A DNA stretch of 64,000 nucleotides. Source: Adenophora triphylla var. japonica. Taxonomy: Eukaryota; Streptophyta; Magnoliopsida; Asterales; Campanulaceae. Shown here piece after piece: positions 31,728-42,462 of this stretch. The stretch spans positions 248,001-312,000 of the forward strand of contig JAFEMH010002518.1 in the NCBI GenBank assembly GCA_022495995.1, read 5' to 3'. Each line of letters begins with the position of its first letter. Position 1 is the stretch's first letter. The position numbers and the translations under genes are program-made. Below the pieces are notes generated by a model. It was not told where the DNA came from, ran no database searches, and worked only from the letters and a program-made list of their open reading frames with translations.

Positions 31728-31765
31728 CTACGTTCCCTCATTTTGAGGAGCCTCAGTCTTCGTAG
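31728..31765 (+). other. conserved hairpin A, Tat-3
   Basis: CTACG...CGTAG with inner CCTCA/TGAGG, a compensated change from CCCCTT/AAGGGG, 200 bp after the antisense gene end and preceded by GACCGAACC. Confidence 0.7.
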
Positions 31766-31781
31766 TTCAACCCGGTCGATT

Positions 31782-31818
31782 TTGTTTTTTTTTTTGTTTT
31801 TTTTTTTTTTTTGTTTTT

Positions 31819-31850
<32 letters not shown>

Positions 31851-31860
31851 TTTTTTTTTG
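31782..31860. repeat. poly-T tract
   Basis: About 78 bases almost purely T with single G interruptions, between hairpin A and hairpin B. Length is likely unstable in cells and in assemblies. Confidence 0.9.
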
Positions 31861-31879
31861 GTGCAACCCCGTTTTTTAC

Positions 31880-31910
31880 CTAGGCCGCCCTTTTCGGGTT
31901 TTCAACCTAG
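31880..31910 (+). other. conserved hairpin B, Tat-3
   Basis: CTAGG/CCTAG around CCC-TTTTC-GGG, followed by TTGGGTATTACTCTTTTAGC as in Tat-2 (complement). It lies 60 bp from the pol stop at 31970. Confidence 0.7.
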
Positions 31911-31969
31911 TTGGGTATTACTCTTTTAGCACTCTTTTTTTTTGTTTCTTTTTTTTTTGACTCGTGTTT

Positions 31970-33130
31970 TTACGCGTAGTATCTCGCGCAGCCTTGTCAC
32001 CATTCACCGGGTGTACAAAGGGATTTCCGTCGAGGTCCGCAAGTTGCATGGCTCCTCCGGAGAAGATCTTCCGGACGACGTATGGCCCGACCTGCATGTG
32101 CTCCCATTTGCCGAGGGGGTTGATACGGACCGGGGCTTTTCTTTCAAAACGAGATCACCTTCTCGGATCTCCCGATGCTTTACTTTCTTGTCGAAGGCTC
32201 GCCATTCTCCCTTGGTAGGCTCGGATGTGTTCCATTGCTTTCAATCGGCGCTCATCTAGTAGGGCCAATTCATCATGGCGACTTTGGAGCCATTCGACCT
32301 CGTTGATCCGGCTTTCCAACAAAGACACCGGAGTGAGGGGATTTCCAGCTCGATTGGGAGCACGGCTTCCATTCCGTATGTGAGGGCAAACGGTGTTTCC
32401 CCTGCTTGCCGTTCCGACCGATGTTCTCCGTAGCCCCAGAGTGCCAGTGTAGCTTCTCTACAATCTCTCGCCTGACACCATTTTCCGGATGATGTTTTCC
32501 AAAGTCTTGTTTGCCGCCTCGACGGCTCCGTTGGTTTGGGGCCCGTAAGGAGATGACTTGTGACGGGTTATTCGAATTCTCGCCACAGCCTCTTCACATT
32601 CCCCTTCGAAGTGGGATCCATTATCTCGAGATGATTTCGCCGGCAACCCGTATCGGCATATGATGTTCTCTTTGATGAAGAGGGCTACTTTCCTTGAGTT
32701 GAGGATTTTGTAGGACTTCGCTTCAACCCACTTGGTGAAATAGTCCACGCCTACCAGACGAATTCGTGGCCGTTGCCGCCCGGTGGCGTGATTTTGCCTA
32801 TGACATCAATTCCCCAAGTGACGAAAGGCCAAGGGGTTGTCATGCAAGATAACTCGTGAGGAGGCAAATGATTAAGATTTGAGTATCGCCGGCATTTGTC
32901 GCAGCCTTTTGACGAACCGGATGCGCCGGTTTCCATGGAGATCCAAAAGTACCCCATTCTCGCATGATTTGCATCGTGGCTCGAGCATTCATGTGGGGGC
33001 CGCAGTACCACCACGTATTTCTCTCATGAGTTCCGTAGCCTCTTGTTTGCCGATGCATCGCAGAGGGGGCCTTGATAACGCTTCTTGTATAGCATATTTC
33101 CCAAAAGAACATAGTGGGAGGCGAGTCGTC
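31970..33130 (-). pseudogene. Tat-3 integrase
   Basis: Minus-strand pieces, high to low coordinate: zinc-binding region with CGPHMNARATMQIMREWG and a downstream CxxC (about 32870-33030); core with TWGIDVIGKITPPGGNGHEF (first catalytic Asp, about 32770-32830), DYFTKWVEAKSY, SSRDNGSHFEG (second Asp) and NGAVEAANKTLENIIRKMVS (Glu, 32460-32560). The C-terminal part has TPFALTYGMEAVLPIELEIP (about 32335-32395), and the end RxxYYA-type stop at 31970. It inserts element cDNA into chromosomes. At least two frameshifts break it. Tat-2 lacks this whole block except the last residues. Confidence 0.8.
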
Positions 33131-33379
33131 TGTGGCCGAGAGGCTCTTTGCTTTGATTCCTTCTTTATATTCCCCATCTTCATTTTTGAAAGAGGCCTCG
33201 CCATCCTTCGTAATCGGTAGATCCGAGTGTACTGTGGATCACCGGCCGGTTCGGCTTCGCTTCGATTTCAAAGCAATAAGCGGGATTTTCTCTTCTCCCG
33301 ACTCGAATGGTTTGACTGACTTCCCTTCGGGTATTTCAACGAGGGAGGCTAGTGTTGCTGCAGCATCCGCAAACTGCTG

Positions 33380-33700
33380 CGATCTCCGGGCAAGTAATGA
33401 AAGCCGATCTCCTTGAATTGAGTTACTAGCTCTTCCATGTAAGTGTGATATTTCTCAGACCCGGTCCACGGTCTTCCATTTGTTAGAGACCCGATTGATG
33501 ATGAGGGCAGAGTCACCATACACCTCCAATTCCTTGATATTTCTTTCAAGGGCGGCTTCCAACCCAGCTATGCAAGCTTCATATTCAGCAGCCGTTGCTG
33601 TGACCTCGAAGTTCAACCTATCGCTATGGGGTGTGTTCGCTGCAGGATCGACTGTAAGCATTCCTATTCCGTTCCCCTTTTGTTTGACGCCCCGTCGAAG
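33380..33700 (-). pseudogene. Tat-3 second (archaeal-type) RNase H
   Basis: Frame 33455-33661 shows TATAAEYEACIAGLEAALER, NIKELEVYGDSALIINRVSN and KWKTVDRV; the next frame shows YHTYMEELVTQFKEIGFHYL (about 33390-33450). Same domain as Tat-2 17520-17910. It follows the first RNase H, a Tat-lineage feature. Confidence 0.75.
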
Positions 33701-33759
33701 AAGAGTTGCCAGCGATTTTCTCCTTCTAGAGCAAAGATTCCATCATCGGGAAATTGAGG

Positions 33760-34300
33760 TTCAGTCCTCTGACTCATCACTTGGGAAATCGGCCAAATGT
33801 TCTGCCATTATGCGTCCTTTTACGGATTTCCTTGAAACATAAGTGATGTCATATTCGGCCAAAAAGAACGACCATTTTGCCAACCTCATAGAGATGGAAG
33901 GCTTGTCGAACAGATATTTGATGGGGTCTATCCTTGAGACGAGATGTATCGGGTGAGACTGCATGTAGTGTTTCAACTTTCCCACTACCTGCACTCAAAC
34001 CTCGCGCAAGTCTTTTCACAAGCGCAGTAATTGAGTTCGCTTCCCGAAGCTTTCGCTACGAAATAGATGGCGTTTCGACCTTGGAATCTTTCTTCTTGAG
34101 CTAGCATAGCCCCAATTGTCGTATCCGTGACAGCTTAGATATAGCAATAGCGGCTTTGCCGATGTGGTGGGCAAAGAATCGGGGATTCACGAGGTATGCC
34201 TTGATCTGTTCAAAAGCGAGCCGACATTCCGGAGTCCATTCTGTGTAGGCATTTTTCTTCATCAACTTGAAGATCGGCTCGCAGATCGAGGTCACCGATT
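33760..34300 (-). pseudogene. Tat-3 first RNase H and connection
   Basis: Frame 33761-33994 reads VVGKLKHYMQSHPIHLVSRI and LAKWSFFLAEYDITYVSRKS then MAEHLADFPSDE; frame 34101-34295 holds TSICEPIFKLMKKNAYTEWT, the end of RT. Frameshifted between these pieces. Confidence 0.7.
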
Positions 34301-35130
34301 TACAAAGCGGCTTATGTATTGCGGCCTTCCCACGAAGGATTTCACTTCGTTAGTGTCCTGGTGGCTTCATTTCAACTATCGCCTTGATTTTCCGAGGGTC
34401 TACTTCGATTCCCCGTTCGTCACCATATATCCTAGCACCTTGCCTCGTCTTACACCGAAGGTGCATTTGGCCGGATTCGCCTCATGCCGTGGTCTCTGAG
34501 GCGGCCGAAGAATTTTCTCAAATCAACAAAGTGTCGCCATCTCGATCCTCCGGGAGTGTATTATCATGTCGTCCACATAGACCTCAATTTCTTTGTGGAT
34601 CATATCATGGAACAGTAGCCGTAGCCGCCCTCTCGGTACGTAGCCCCAAAGATTCTTTAGTCCGAACGGCATGACCGTGTAGCGCAGGTGCCCCAAGGGG
34701 TCAGAAGGCCGTTTTGGCTTGATCCTCTTCTCGCCATTTTGATTTGGTTGTAACCGGCAAAACCGTCGACGAAGGATTTAACTTCATGGTTGGCCGTGGA
34801 ATCTACCAAAATGTCGATGTTTGGCAATGGGGAAATCGTCTTTGACCGGCTTTGTTCAAGTCTCTCGAAGTCTACGCAAAGACCGGATCTTTCCGTTGGC
34901 CTTGGTCACCGTTACTATGTTGGAAAGCCATGTAGGATATTCAATGACCCCGATGAACCCCCGCCCGAGCATCTTTTCTATCTCCTCTTTCACTTGTAGG
35001 GACCATTCGGGCTTAATTCTTCTTAGCTTCGCTTTACCGGCTTGACTTCCGGGTCGAGCGGTATTCGGTGCTCAACTATGGAAGGATCGAGGCCTCGGCA
35101 TATCTTTATAGGACCATGCGAACACATCCA
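34300..35130 (-). pseudogene. Tat-3 reverse transcriptase
   Basis: Catalytic YVDDMI with HDMIHKEIEV just before it is encoded at about 34565-34610 (minus). Other pieces are PFGLKN (about 34650-34670), VKSFVDGFAGYNQI-type sequence near 34740-34780, and FVDVFAWSYKDMP at 35090-35130. Each piece is in a different frame from its neighbour, so the enzyme is dead or the sequence contains indel errors. Confidence 0.7.
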
Positions 35131-35660
35131 CGAATTCTTTTAGCAAACCAATTAGGGCATCCCTTTCACCCTTCAAGAAACTACCAATCAAGGTCTCTTT
35201 AGGCTCTTCCGCAGCTCCCAAATTCACACTCGTCAAAATCTCTTCGGCAGCTGGGGCTCGATTTTCCTCTTTCCTGACAACCCGCTTAAAGATTTCTTTG
35301 ATATATTGTTCATTTAATGTGTCTCGCTTCTTCATCTAGTGAATCGTTATTAACTGTTTTTAGATTATTAGTTAATTCATCATTAGTTAAAGTGGCAATT
35401 AAGGGATACTCGTAAAGGTTCGTCATTTCATCGAGAATAAAAGGGAATACAAGATTGGCTACAATTTCGTGGTCTTCGTGCGTGAGGCCATCTGGACGAC
35501 TCTAAGACTCAAACTCAACAATGAGAGACTCGAGGACTTTACAAAGGTTGACACAAAGGGACGGGGGACCAATCCAAGTTTGGTGATCATTTCTTCTTTG
35601 GTCGCGGACGGGCCCGAGAGAGTTTCCCAATTCTTAGCGGCATTGCCGTCGAGGCCTCAT
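35131..35660 (-). pseudogene. Tat-3 pre-RT linker
   Basis: KKRDTLNEQYIKEIFKRVVR and KEENRAPAAEEILTSVNLGA (35190-35335), and KNWETLSGPSATKEEMITKL (about 35580-35640) correspond in order to the Tat-2 linker. Confidence 0.7.
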
Positions 35661-36070
35661 GACTCTGGGCCGTCTCGTTTCGTTCTCCTTCCTCGCCATT
35701 GCTATCATCTCTTTCTCTCGAACCAGATCAATTGTGTCCGGCGCCCGAAAACCGAGCATGTGGATGTAGGGATCTTCCTCAATTGGGATTCTATCTCGTC
35801 ACAATCCGACCGCTCAATCCGTATGTAAGGACGTATTGCGTCTCGGTGTGGCCGGAAAATCTCATGCCCCATGCTGAGCGGAAAGGCTTAGCAGCAGCTT
35901 CAAGAAGGAGGACGTCCCACACGACGTTCATAGATTCGAGTTGAGTATGACGATGCTTGTCGATCTTTATCATGAAAATTTCCGGCTTGGCAAGGTCGTA
36001 GAGCGGGCTCAAGAATGGTGACAAAGCCGTGATTAGGGACCGGGCTCAGGTGCCCGTATCATGGCGGTGT

Positions 36071-36660
36071 TCAATGTTTCCTTCCAAGCATGCCTCCAAA
36101 TGTTGGAAATGACAATTGAATTTGATGAATCGAACTTCTTCTGAGTCTCGCCGCTGAGTGCGTTGACATAATTGGCATCACCGGATTCCGGGGATTCTGA
36201 TGAGACTTGCCCCGATAGTCCCTTGGTCGATTCGAGGAGGTAGCCCCTTGTCCGGCTAAGAGCATGCTTAGTGACGGTCTCGCTTCGCTCCCTATGAGGA
36301 AACCGTCACCCCTTATGACTTCAAGGTCCCCTTGTCGGTTAATGAATTTGACGCATTGGTGGAGGGTGGAAGCTATGGCTTTCATGTGATGCAACCAAGG
36401 GCGTCCTAATAGGGCCGTGAACTCGGATGGGATATCCATTACATGGAACTTCGCCGGCACCATTTGGGTTTCGTACTGCAGTTCCAGCAGTCACCGTCCC
36501 TGTGATGGGACGAGACGAGCCGTCATAGGCCTTGATAATCCGGTAGATGGGATCATATGCCTTTCATTGATGCGCAGGCCCGCATCATGCTAAGGGGAAG
36601 GACATTAATGGCCGATCCATTATCCACCAATACCTGTGGAGCGATACGGTGTTGAGCTTA
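36071..36660 (-). pseudogene. Tat-3 protease
   Basis: VLVDNGSAINVLPLSMM (about 36590-36640) is the catalytic region, with D-N-G; VMDIPSEFTALLGRPWLHHM and ASTLHQCVKF (36350-36450) are its C-terminal half. ALYITIKL precedes it as in Tat-2 and Tat-4. I could not find a G-patch here. At least one frameshift. Confidence 0.7.
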
Positions 36661-38060
36661 ATGGTGATGTACAAAGCTTCGTTGTGCCGGGAAACATCTC
36701 TTGGCAAATCTTCGTCGCAGTAAGGTGATCATGCTACCATATAGGCGGGGATCATAGATTTGGTGCTTGTCTCGGAGAAAGAGAGTCATCAAGCCGCCAC
36801 TTCGTGCCTTTTTCTTGCGAGGTAGAACCTTTGCCGAAGCCCCCGGGTTATACCGAGGCCTTTTGTGGCGGTTGCCATCTCCAAATAACATGTTGATTGA
36901 GTGGGAGCGCCAAACCGGCGTTGGTCTTTCTTCGTCGATGTACACTCTGAGCCGGACAAACCGAACTTTGGCCGATCCCGGGTGATAGATTTCGATCGGC
37001 GCAAAATTTCCTGCATCTACAGATTCTCGGTGTCCGAAGGTCTCAACTCTATCGCCGGCAAGGCTTTTCGGCTTTTCTATCCCCGTTTGCTTTGGGGAAG
37101 ACTGGCCGGAGTAGAGTACATAGTAATCAAATCCCCTGCATGGCTCCCCGAGCGTACCCACACCGGTATCACCAACCTCGAACCTCTCTTTCAATTTCTC
37201 GCCGGGAGGAAATTTTCTTCTTCTTAGGAGGACGGTCCTCGTGTATCCAAATTCCGATAGTCCCTTTCAAGGCGCTGGGACAGCCATGTATATCCCACCA
37301 AATGTGTTCTACTACAGCGGTGGATTTGGGACCTCGTGCCGAGCGGTGGCCGGAATGACTTTGAGTTGAACCGGTCCGGGAGATCCGCTGGGCTCATCTC
37401 GGAAGCGAATGGTTGGACTCCGCCGGATAATGAGAGGTATTAAGATCCAGGGAACAGCATATGCTTGTCCTTCGTGGTAGCCCCGCCGCTGGGAGATTGT
37501 TAATGTCCCGAAGTGGCGTGTGGCCTCTTCAATCCAAAGCTTGCCGTCTATTCCGGCGTTCCTCCAAGGCTTTGATGGCCGACCATATTTCTTCCATCAA
37601 GCTTCCCGATCTTCATTACCCATGCCGATATTTGCGGGATCATCACTTTGAGAGGGGACAACCGACGGTATGCCGAACTCTTTCATCCCCGATCGTCGCT
37701 TGGGGGCCAGCTTGCCCGTAAGTCGACGGCAGAGTCCCGCGGTGGAGACATAGGAATCTTGGGGTAGCATCTTGATGTATCCGGACGATTAAGAAGAGGA
37801 GGAGAACTTTCTTCCTTCTTTGCGGTAAAAGTGCCATCGGAATTGAGACTCGATAGTCAAACCATGACTTGCGACAACCCCTTAAGGTCGTCAATTTGAG
37901 CCTCATGTCGAAGTCTCATCTCGTTCTACCAACCGGATCCAATGCCGGTCCTGCTTGAGGGATTTTGGAGGACGGAGCGACGTTGTCCCCATCATTACCG
38001 GCCGATGCGTACATTCCGAAACCCGAGTCGGAACAAACGGCGAAGCCGATGACGCGCTGA
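36661..38060 (-). pseudogene. Tat-3 gag region (position only)
   Basis: Fragmented frames, Pro- and Lys-rich, lie between the leader ORF and the protease. A short match to Tat-1 (PPKKKK-type block near 37210; a helical stretch near 37560) is all I can align. No capsid core or zinc knuckle is visible. Called by position. Confidence 0.4.
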
Positions 38061-38229
38061 CTCTTCCCAACTAATCAAACGGTGACCCTGTCCGGAACCA
38101 ACCTTTGTGAGGAGCCGCGGGGAAAAGGTACGAGGGTTCAGATGTCTGGGAATTCAAGGAGGGTAAGTGTTTGGGCTTTGGGCTCATGCAACATGCACTT
38201 ATTTGTTCTTGTTTACTTAAAACATGTTT

Positions 38230-38420
38230 TATTAACCTAATCGGTTGGAAAAGATTGCTCTTCTTTTTCGCAAACTACTCGGGATCCCGGATCGCCGGGC
38301 CCCGTCACTACGTCTATAAGCCCCTCGTATTCCACCCGTATTTCGACCTCCCAGGTGGACACCCGGCGAGGGTCCTATAGGGCAAGCGGGTCCCACCGAC
38401 CGAAAGAAAAACGATCCTAA
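38230..38420 (-). pseudogene. Tat-3 copy of the conserved leader ORF
   Basis: GGTRLPYRTLAG and, after a one-base shift, EVEIRVEYEGLIDVV match Tat-1 (6485-6739) and Tat-2 (12113-12303). Confidence 0.5.
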
Positions 38421-38429
38421 AAGTCTGGC

Positions 38430-39461
38430 GGGTAATCGAGTCTTAACGAGCATTCGATGTAAATTACGGACAAAGCTGACGTCAAAGTCAAGATCATGTC
38501 CGAGGGCTCGACAAAAAGTCGGCATGATTTGGACTCGATAAATGTCCACGATTGATCTTGACTTGTCGTCAATTAGGCCGTAATTAGGCATGGAATAATC
38601 ATTAATCCTTGATGACTCAAAGTCATGCCGGGAGTCATGTATAATTTGTGCGCCGAGCCGAAGTCAAGGCGCCGGTCAATATCTTGGTCAAAGTCCGCGG
38701 CGGAAAACCGCGTAACTTCGACCGATTAGGGTCCCCGAAAGATATTGAGTCGGTATGCAGACAAAGGCTTGAAAGGAAAGGTCTATACACGTACAGGCAT
38801 GACACAAACCAAACTAAAAACCAACCGGGTCTCTGACAAAGTGTGTCACTGACAAGTGCATGGTCGACACGAGGCTCCATGGGATGTTTGGGTAGTCCCG
38901 TGCTTGCACCGAGAGGCGTAATAAGACCAAACGGGCCGCGACAAGGATTTCCCTGTTAGGGACGTAGTGTGCAAAGTGTAAGGTCACGTGCGCGTAGTGT
39001 GCAAGCGCCTATCTTCTTTTTCTGAGTAAAATAGAAATTTTTTATGTGTCTTAAAAATATGATGCATGATTTTTTTTTGAAAATTTTCTTTTTTTTTTTT
39101 TGAAAATTTTTTTTGAAATTTTTTTTTTGAAATTTTTTGAACACATAAGCATATAAGCACAAGAATTCTCGATAGCTAGGGACATGATTCCGACAAATAA
39201 AATTTTGACTTTTTCCGAGGCGGCCAAAACAACACGAAAATGTGCAAAAATCAACACACACAACAAATGATTTTTTAAATGTCGGGACGGAAGCTTGACC
39301 CTCAAAAGCTTTTCTCTTTTTTTTTTTTGAAAACGACGATACCGGTACGTGGGATTGTTAAACCACAATTTATCCCCGACTCGTGTTAGGAGGCGATAAC
39401 GGAAAGTTTAATGGTTTCCACCAATATACCAAATATCATTTTTTTTTAAAAGCTTATTTTA
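38430..39461. other. Tat-3 untranslated leader
   Basis: No gene. 38800-39000 resembles the Tat-1 and Tat-2 leaders; 39070-39140 and 39310-39330 are T-rich runs. Confidence 0.6.
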
Positions 39462-39480
39462 GTCCCCAGCGGAGTCGCCA
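39462..39480 (-). other. primer-binding site of Tat-3
   Basis: Exact complement of TGGCGACTCCGCTGGGGAC, next to the LTR. An 11-bp copy of its start (CGGAGTCGCCA, 39565-39575) lies in U5. Confidence 0.85.
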
Positions 39481-39481
39481 C

Positions 39482-41235
39482 TGTGATGATGTGCCACCAA
39501 AATTTTTCCGAAAAGGTTACTTTTGAAATTTTTCGTTTCTTTGAAAACCAATCGAAAAAAAGACCGGAGTCGCCACGCCATTTTTGTTTTAAGGGCCAAA
39601 ACTTTGAAAAATGCCCGAGATTAGAGATTTGGGTTCGGAGGTCACGTTACATGCCGGGAAGGACGTTAGTGTGCACCCGGAATGCCTCATAAACGAGTCT
39701 TCCAAGCTAAAAATCATTTGTTCGTGTGTGTGTGTGTGTGTGTGTGTTACTTTGGCCAAAATAAGTTGAAACTCAGAAAAGTAAAAATTGGGAATTCTTT
39801 ATTAGACTTTGGACAGATCCCATGATTTTTGGTGTGATTTTTGGGTTGAGTTTTGGTACTCAAAAGATTTTTGGAAGTTGAAGAACACTTCTGCCAGAAT
39901 GAAAAAGGCAGTAGACACCTGATTTTGAAATGGATTTAAGGGCCTCAAAACTTCATAATGTGAGAAAACTCAGAGAATGAAAGTTGTTCCAGACACCTCA
40001 AATAAGATTTTTATGAAAGAATTTTTCATTTTGGAGAAGATTTGAGGATCCAAAACCTTCTGGAAAGCTCAGATATGAGATCTGGACTCCCAGAGACTGG
40101 TGATCTGACCTTCAAAAGAAAATTTGAAAAATGGAGTTTTACTCACGAAAAAAATAAAGTAAAAATATGTCTGGAAATCTCTGGATGTTGGCTACAAAAA
40201 GTGTTTTGTAGTAAACACCAAATTCTAAGTTTATCTGTGTCCAAAAAATTAGACCATGTACTGGTGTCTTAGAAAATTGCTACTGGACAGCAACTTCTCC
40301 TTGAAGAAAAACATGATTTTAAAGGGGATTTGGCATCCATGCTTGTCCCCATTTCCCTAGGTTTTGATTAGTGATCACTTGAAATTTTAGTGGTGAATCA
40401 ACTATATCAAACCATCCTTGGGGTACATTAGGACTAAGCACTTCATTTGCTTGGGAAGGGGAATTTTATCCTTTGAAAATGAGATTTGATGTATGAAAAT
40501 GAGTTTTAGGGTTTTGAAAATGTGTTTTCTTTGCAAGTAAGTAAGAATGCTTTGAAAATAATGTTGATCCTTGTAGAAGATCATCCATGGAGATGAACTT
40601 ACATGGTGATCTTCTTGGATCTAAGACAAGATGATGAACAAACTACATTTTGGAGTTTGAAAATGTATGCATGAAGGAGTTTAGGGTAAGGAGAAGGAGG
40701 GTTTACCAATCTTCTTTGTGTTTTGGAATTTTTGGCTTGAATGTAAGAGTGTTTGAGGCTTGAATATGAGAGTGTTTGAGTGAGTGTGATTTTGGGTGAA
40801 TAGTTGAGAAAAAGGTGACAATTCTAGAGAATTCTCACTGTTTTCTCACTATTTTCGCCAAGGTGCAGTTATAAATTGTGTTTTTTCTTTTTTTTTTCTG
40901 AGACTGAAGGCCTCAATTTATAGCCCTCTGAAAAATACAAAACCATCTGCGCGGACATGATCAGCAGCGTGCACTGTTCATTAATTCTGACTTCGTGCTT
41001 TGGACACAAGGAATAATAAAATTCAAATTAAGCAAATGTAAAATGTCCCATCCATTTCTATTTCGGGTTTTTGACCATTTCTTTTGCTTTTTTGATTCTT
41101 TCTTTGGTTTATCTTTTTTTGGCAATCCCTAATCTACCCTTACTTGGTTAGAAATGTTAGGAATTGTTAGGAATGTTATAACTTTCGTTAATTTTCTAGC
41201 GAAAATACTAACAAGCTCAAATTGGAGCACTTACA
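39482..41235 (-). mobile_element. 5' LTR of Tat-3
   Basis: Minus strand: starts TGTAAGTGCTCC (41235), ends ...CATCATCACA (39482). TATA box TATAAATT at 40915-40922 (minus); motif ATCATGTCCGCGCAGATGG at 40943-40961 upstream of it. A GT microsatellite (about 39725-39747) and the U5 blocks GAGTCGCCACGCCATTTT and GGGTTCGGAGGTCACGTTAC are shared with other Tat LTRs. Confidence 0.85.
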
Positions 41236-41581
41236 CCTGCGGCCAGGGCCATTCGTGCTTTAAGAGCCTCAGCTTTATCATAGGCTTTGTCTTTCTCAGT
41301 TAACATATATCCCAAACCTTCCCTGTTCTTACTGGGTTCCGGATATTCGAGACTGGACCTTCCTTGTTGACGCCTGCCTGACCCCAAACCAGGGACGTAG
41401 TTCATATTACGCATCATTCTTAACACAGGAGGGATCCGATCAGAAGACGTTGTCAAATCAATAGTACACACCTGTCCCTTCGGGTATTCCATCGTAAATC
41501 CACTAAGCATAAGATTATCCTGATCTAGATTGATTTCCATAACTGGCATTGTGCTGGAACTGGTTCCTCCCACAATAACAC
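41236..41581 (-). pseudogene. Tat-4 G-patch region
   Basis: Continues the protease frame after the hAT insertion: SSVIVGGTSSSTMPVMEINL, SGFTMEYPKGQVCTIDLTTS, then the G-patch LRMMRNMNYVPGLGSG ... REGLGY. The final codons belong to the inserted Tat-3 LTR. Homologous to residues 110-200 of the Tat-2 frame at 14487-15629. Confidence 0.8.
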
Positions 41582-42462
41582 TAGAGTCGTCAAGTTGGGA
41601 CGGTCCCGTCGGGATGTCCCATCCCGCCATACAAATGGGACGGGATGGGACGGAATATTTTAGTCCCGTCCCGTTTTGTCCCGTCTCGTCCCGTTCCCGT
41701 CGCGGGACAACATAATTTCGTCCTGCCCATCCCGTCCTGTCCCGTGTACGCTTGCTTATGTGTACCTATTCTAAGTGCATTCAAGTAGAGTAGCAAAAAT
41801 AAAGAACCAAAACATGTTGGTCCTTGATAAACTAACCACCAAAGCTTCGGTCTCAAACATCCAGTGGTACAACATTACAGAGTAAGAGCTTGATCAAGTA
41901 GCTAACAAAGTAACAACTTTCATAAACCATACCTCCGACTCCGAGTCTCACGACACCTGAACTGCACATGCAACTAAACAGAGAGAGTTTATCCTACTGC
42001 TCCATTTGTGTATATACAACTGAAGAACCATGCATAAATCTACTCTGTAATCAGCAGTTCGACTTCATTCAAGCCACTTGGAAGCTGCAAAATCCCAAAA
42101 CAAAAGCATGTAAACTAAATTTCGATGAAAGAACTGCAATTTATTTTTATTTAAAAAAAAACAATCTGTTTGTGCTCAGGAGGTGAATTCTTTTGCAAGA
42201 CAAAAGATGTACTTCCATAACAAACCTATAAAGCCTTTAAACACGTTCCCCACAATGAGTCTTCAATTTATGGCACCTAGTCAACGCTTATCCCTCCTAG
42301 TCAATGGGTCGCGCATGGGTCCCGCGGGATCCCACGTCCCCCAAATGGGACGGGATGGGACGGAGTATTTTAGTCCCGTCCCGTCTCGTCTCGTCTCGTT
42401 CCCGTCATGGGACAACATAATTTCGTCCCGTCCCGTCCCGTATTCCCATATTGACGGCTCTG
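41582..42462. mobile_element. non-autonomous hAT transposon (881 bp)
   Basis: Ends TAGAGTCGTCAA (41582) and TTGACGGCTCTG (42451-42462) form a 12-bp terminal inverted repeat (consensus CAGAGCCGTCAA, two changes). It is flanked by an 8-bp target duplication, AATAACAC (41574-41581) and AGTAACAC (42463-42470), as expected for hAT. Just inside both ends is a ~150-bp block in the same orientation (41625-41750 and 42340-42450) full of GGGACGGGAT/TCCCGTCCC. It has no transposase. It splits the Tat-4 protease/G-patch frame. Confidence 0.88.

Larger units (their letters stand above)
26486..41235 (-). mobile_element. Tat-3, Ty3/gypsy Tat-lineage element without a visible 3' LTR
   Basis: On the minus strand: 5' LTR (39482-41235), primer site, leader, leader ORF, gag region, protease, linker, RT, RNase H, second RNase H, integrase to 31970. 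The hairpin module (31880-31728) and the convergent plus-strand DUF7745-like and PMD genes follow. It ends at the Tat-2 insertion (26486); only a 54-bp promoter piece continues at 9016-9069. The flank CCTGC (41236-41240) is its right-hand target site inside Tat-4. All frames are heavily interrupted. Confidence 0.8.

Noticed and set aside
7540..41235. The LTRs at 7540-9015 and 39482-41235 as the pair of one element
   Set aside because: They share U5 blocks but differ in U3 and start sequence, and a primer-site relic adjoins 7540, making it the 5' LTR of Tat-1.
42370..42462. End of the 700-codon frame as part of the Tat-4 polyprotein
   Set aside because: These codons lie inside the hAT insertion; the true frame resumes at 41581.
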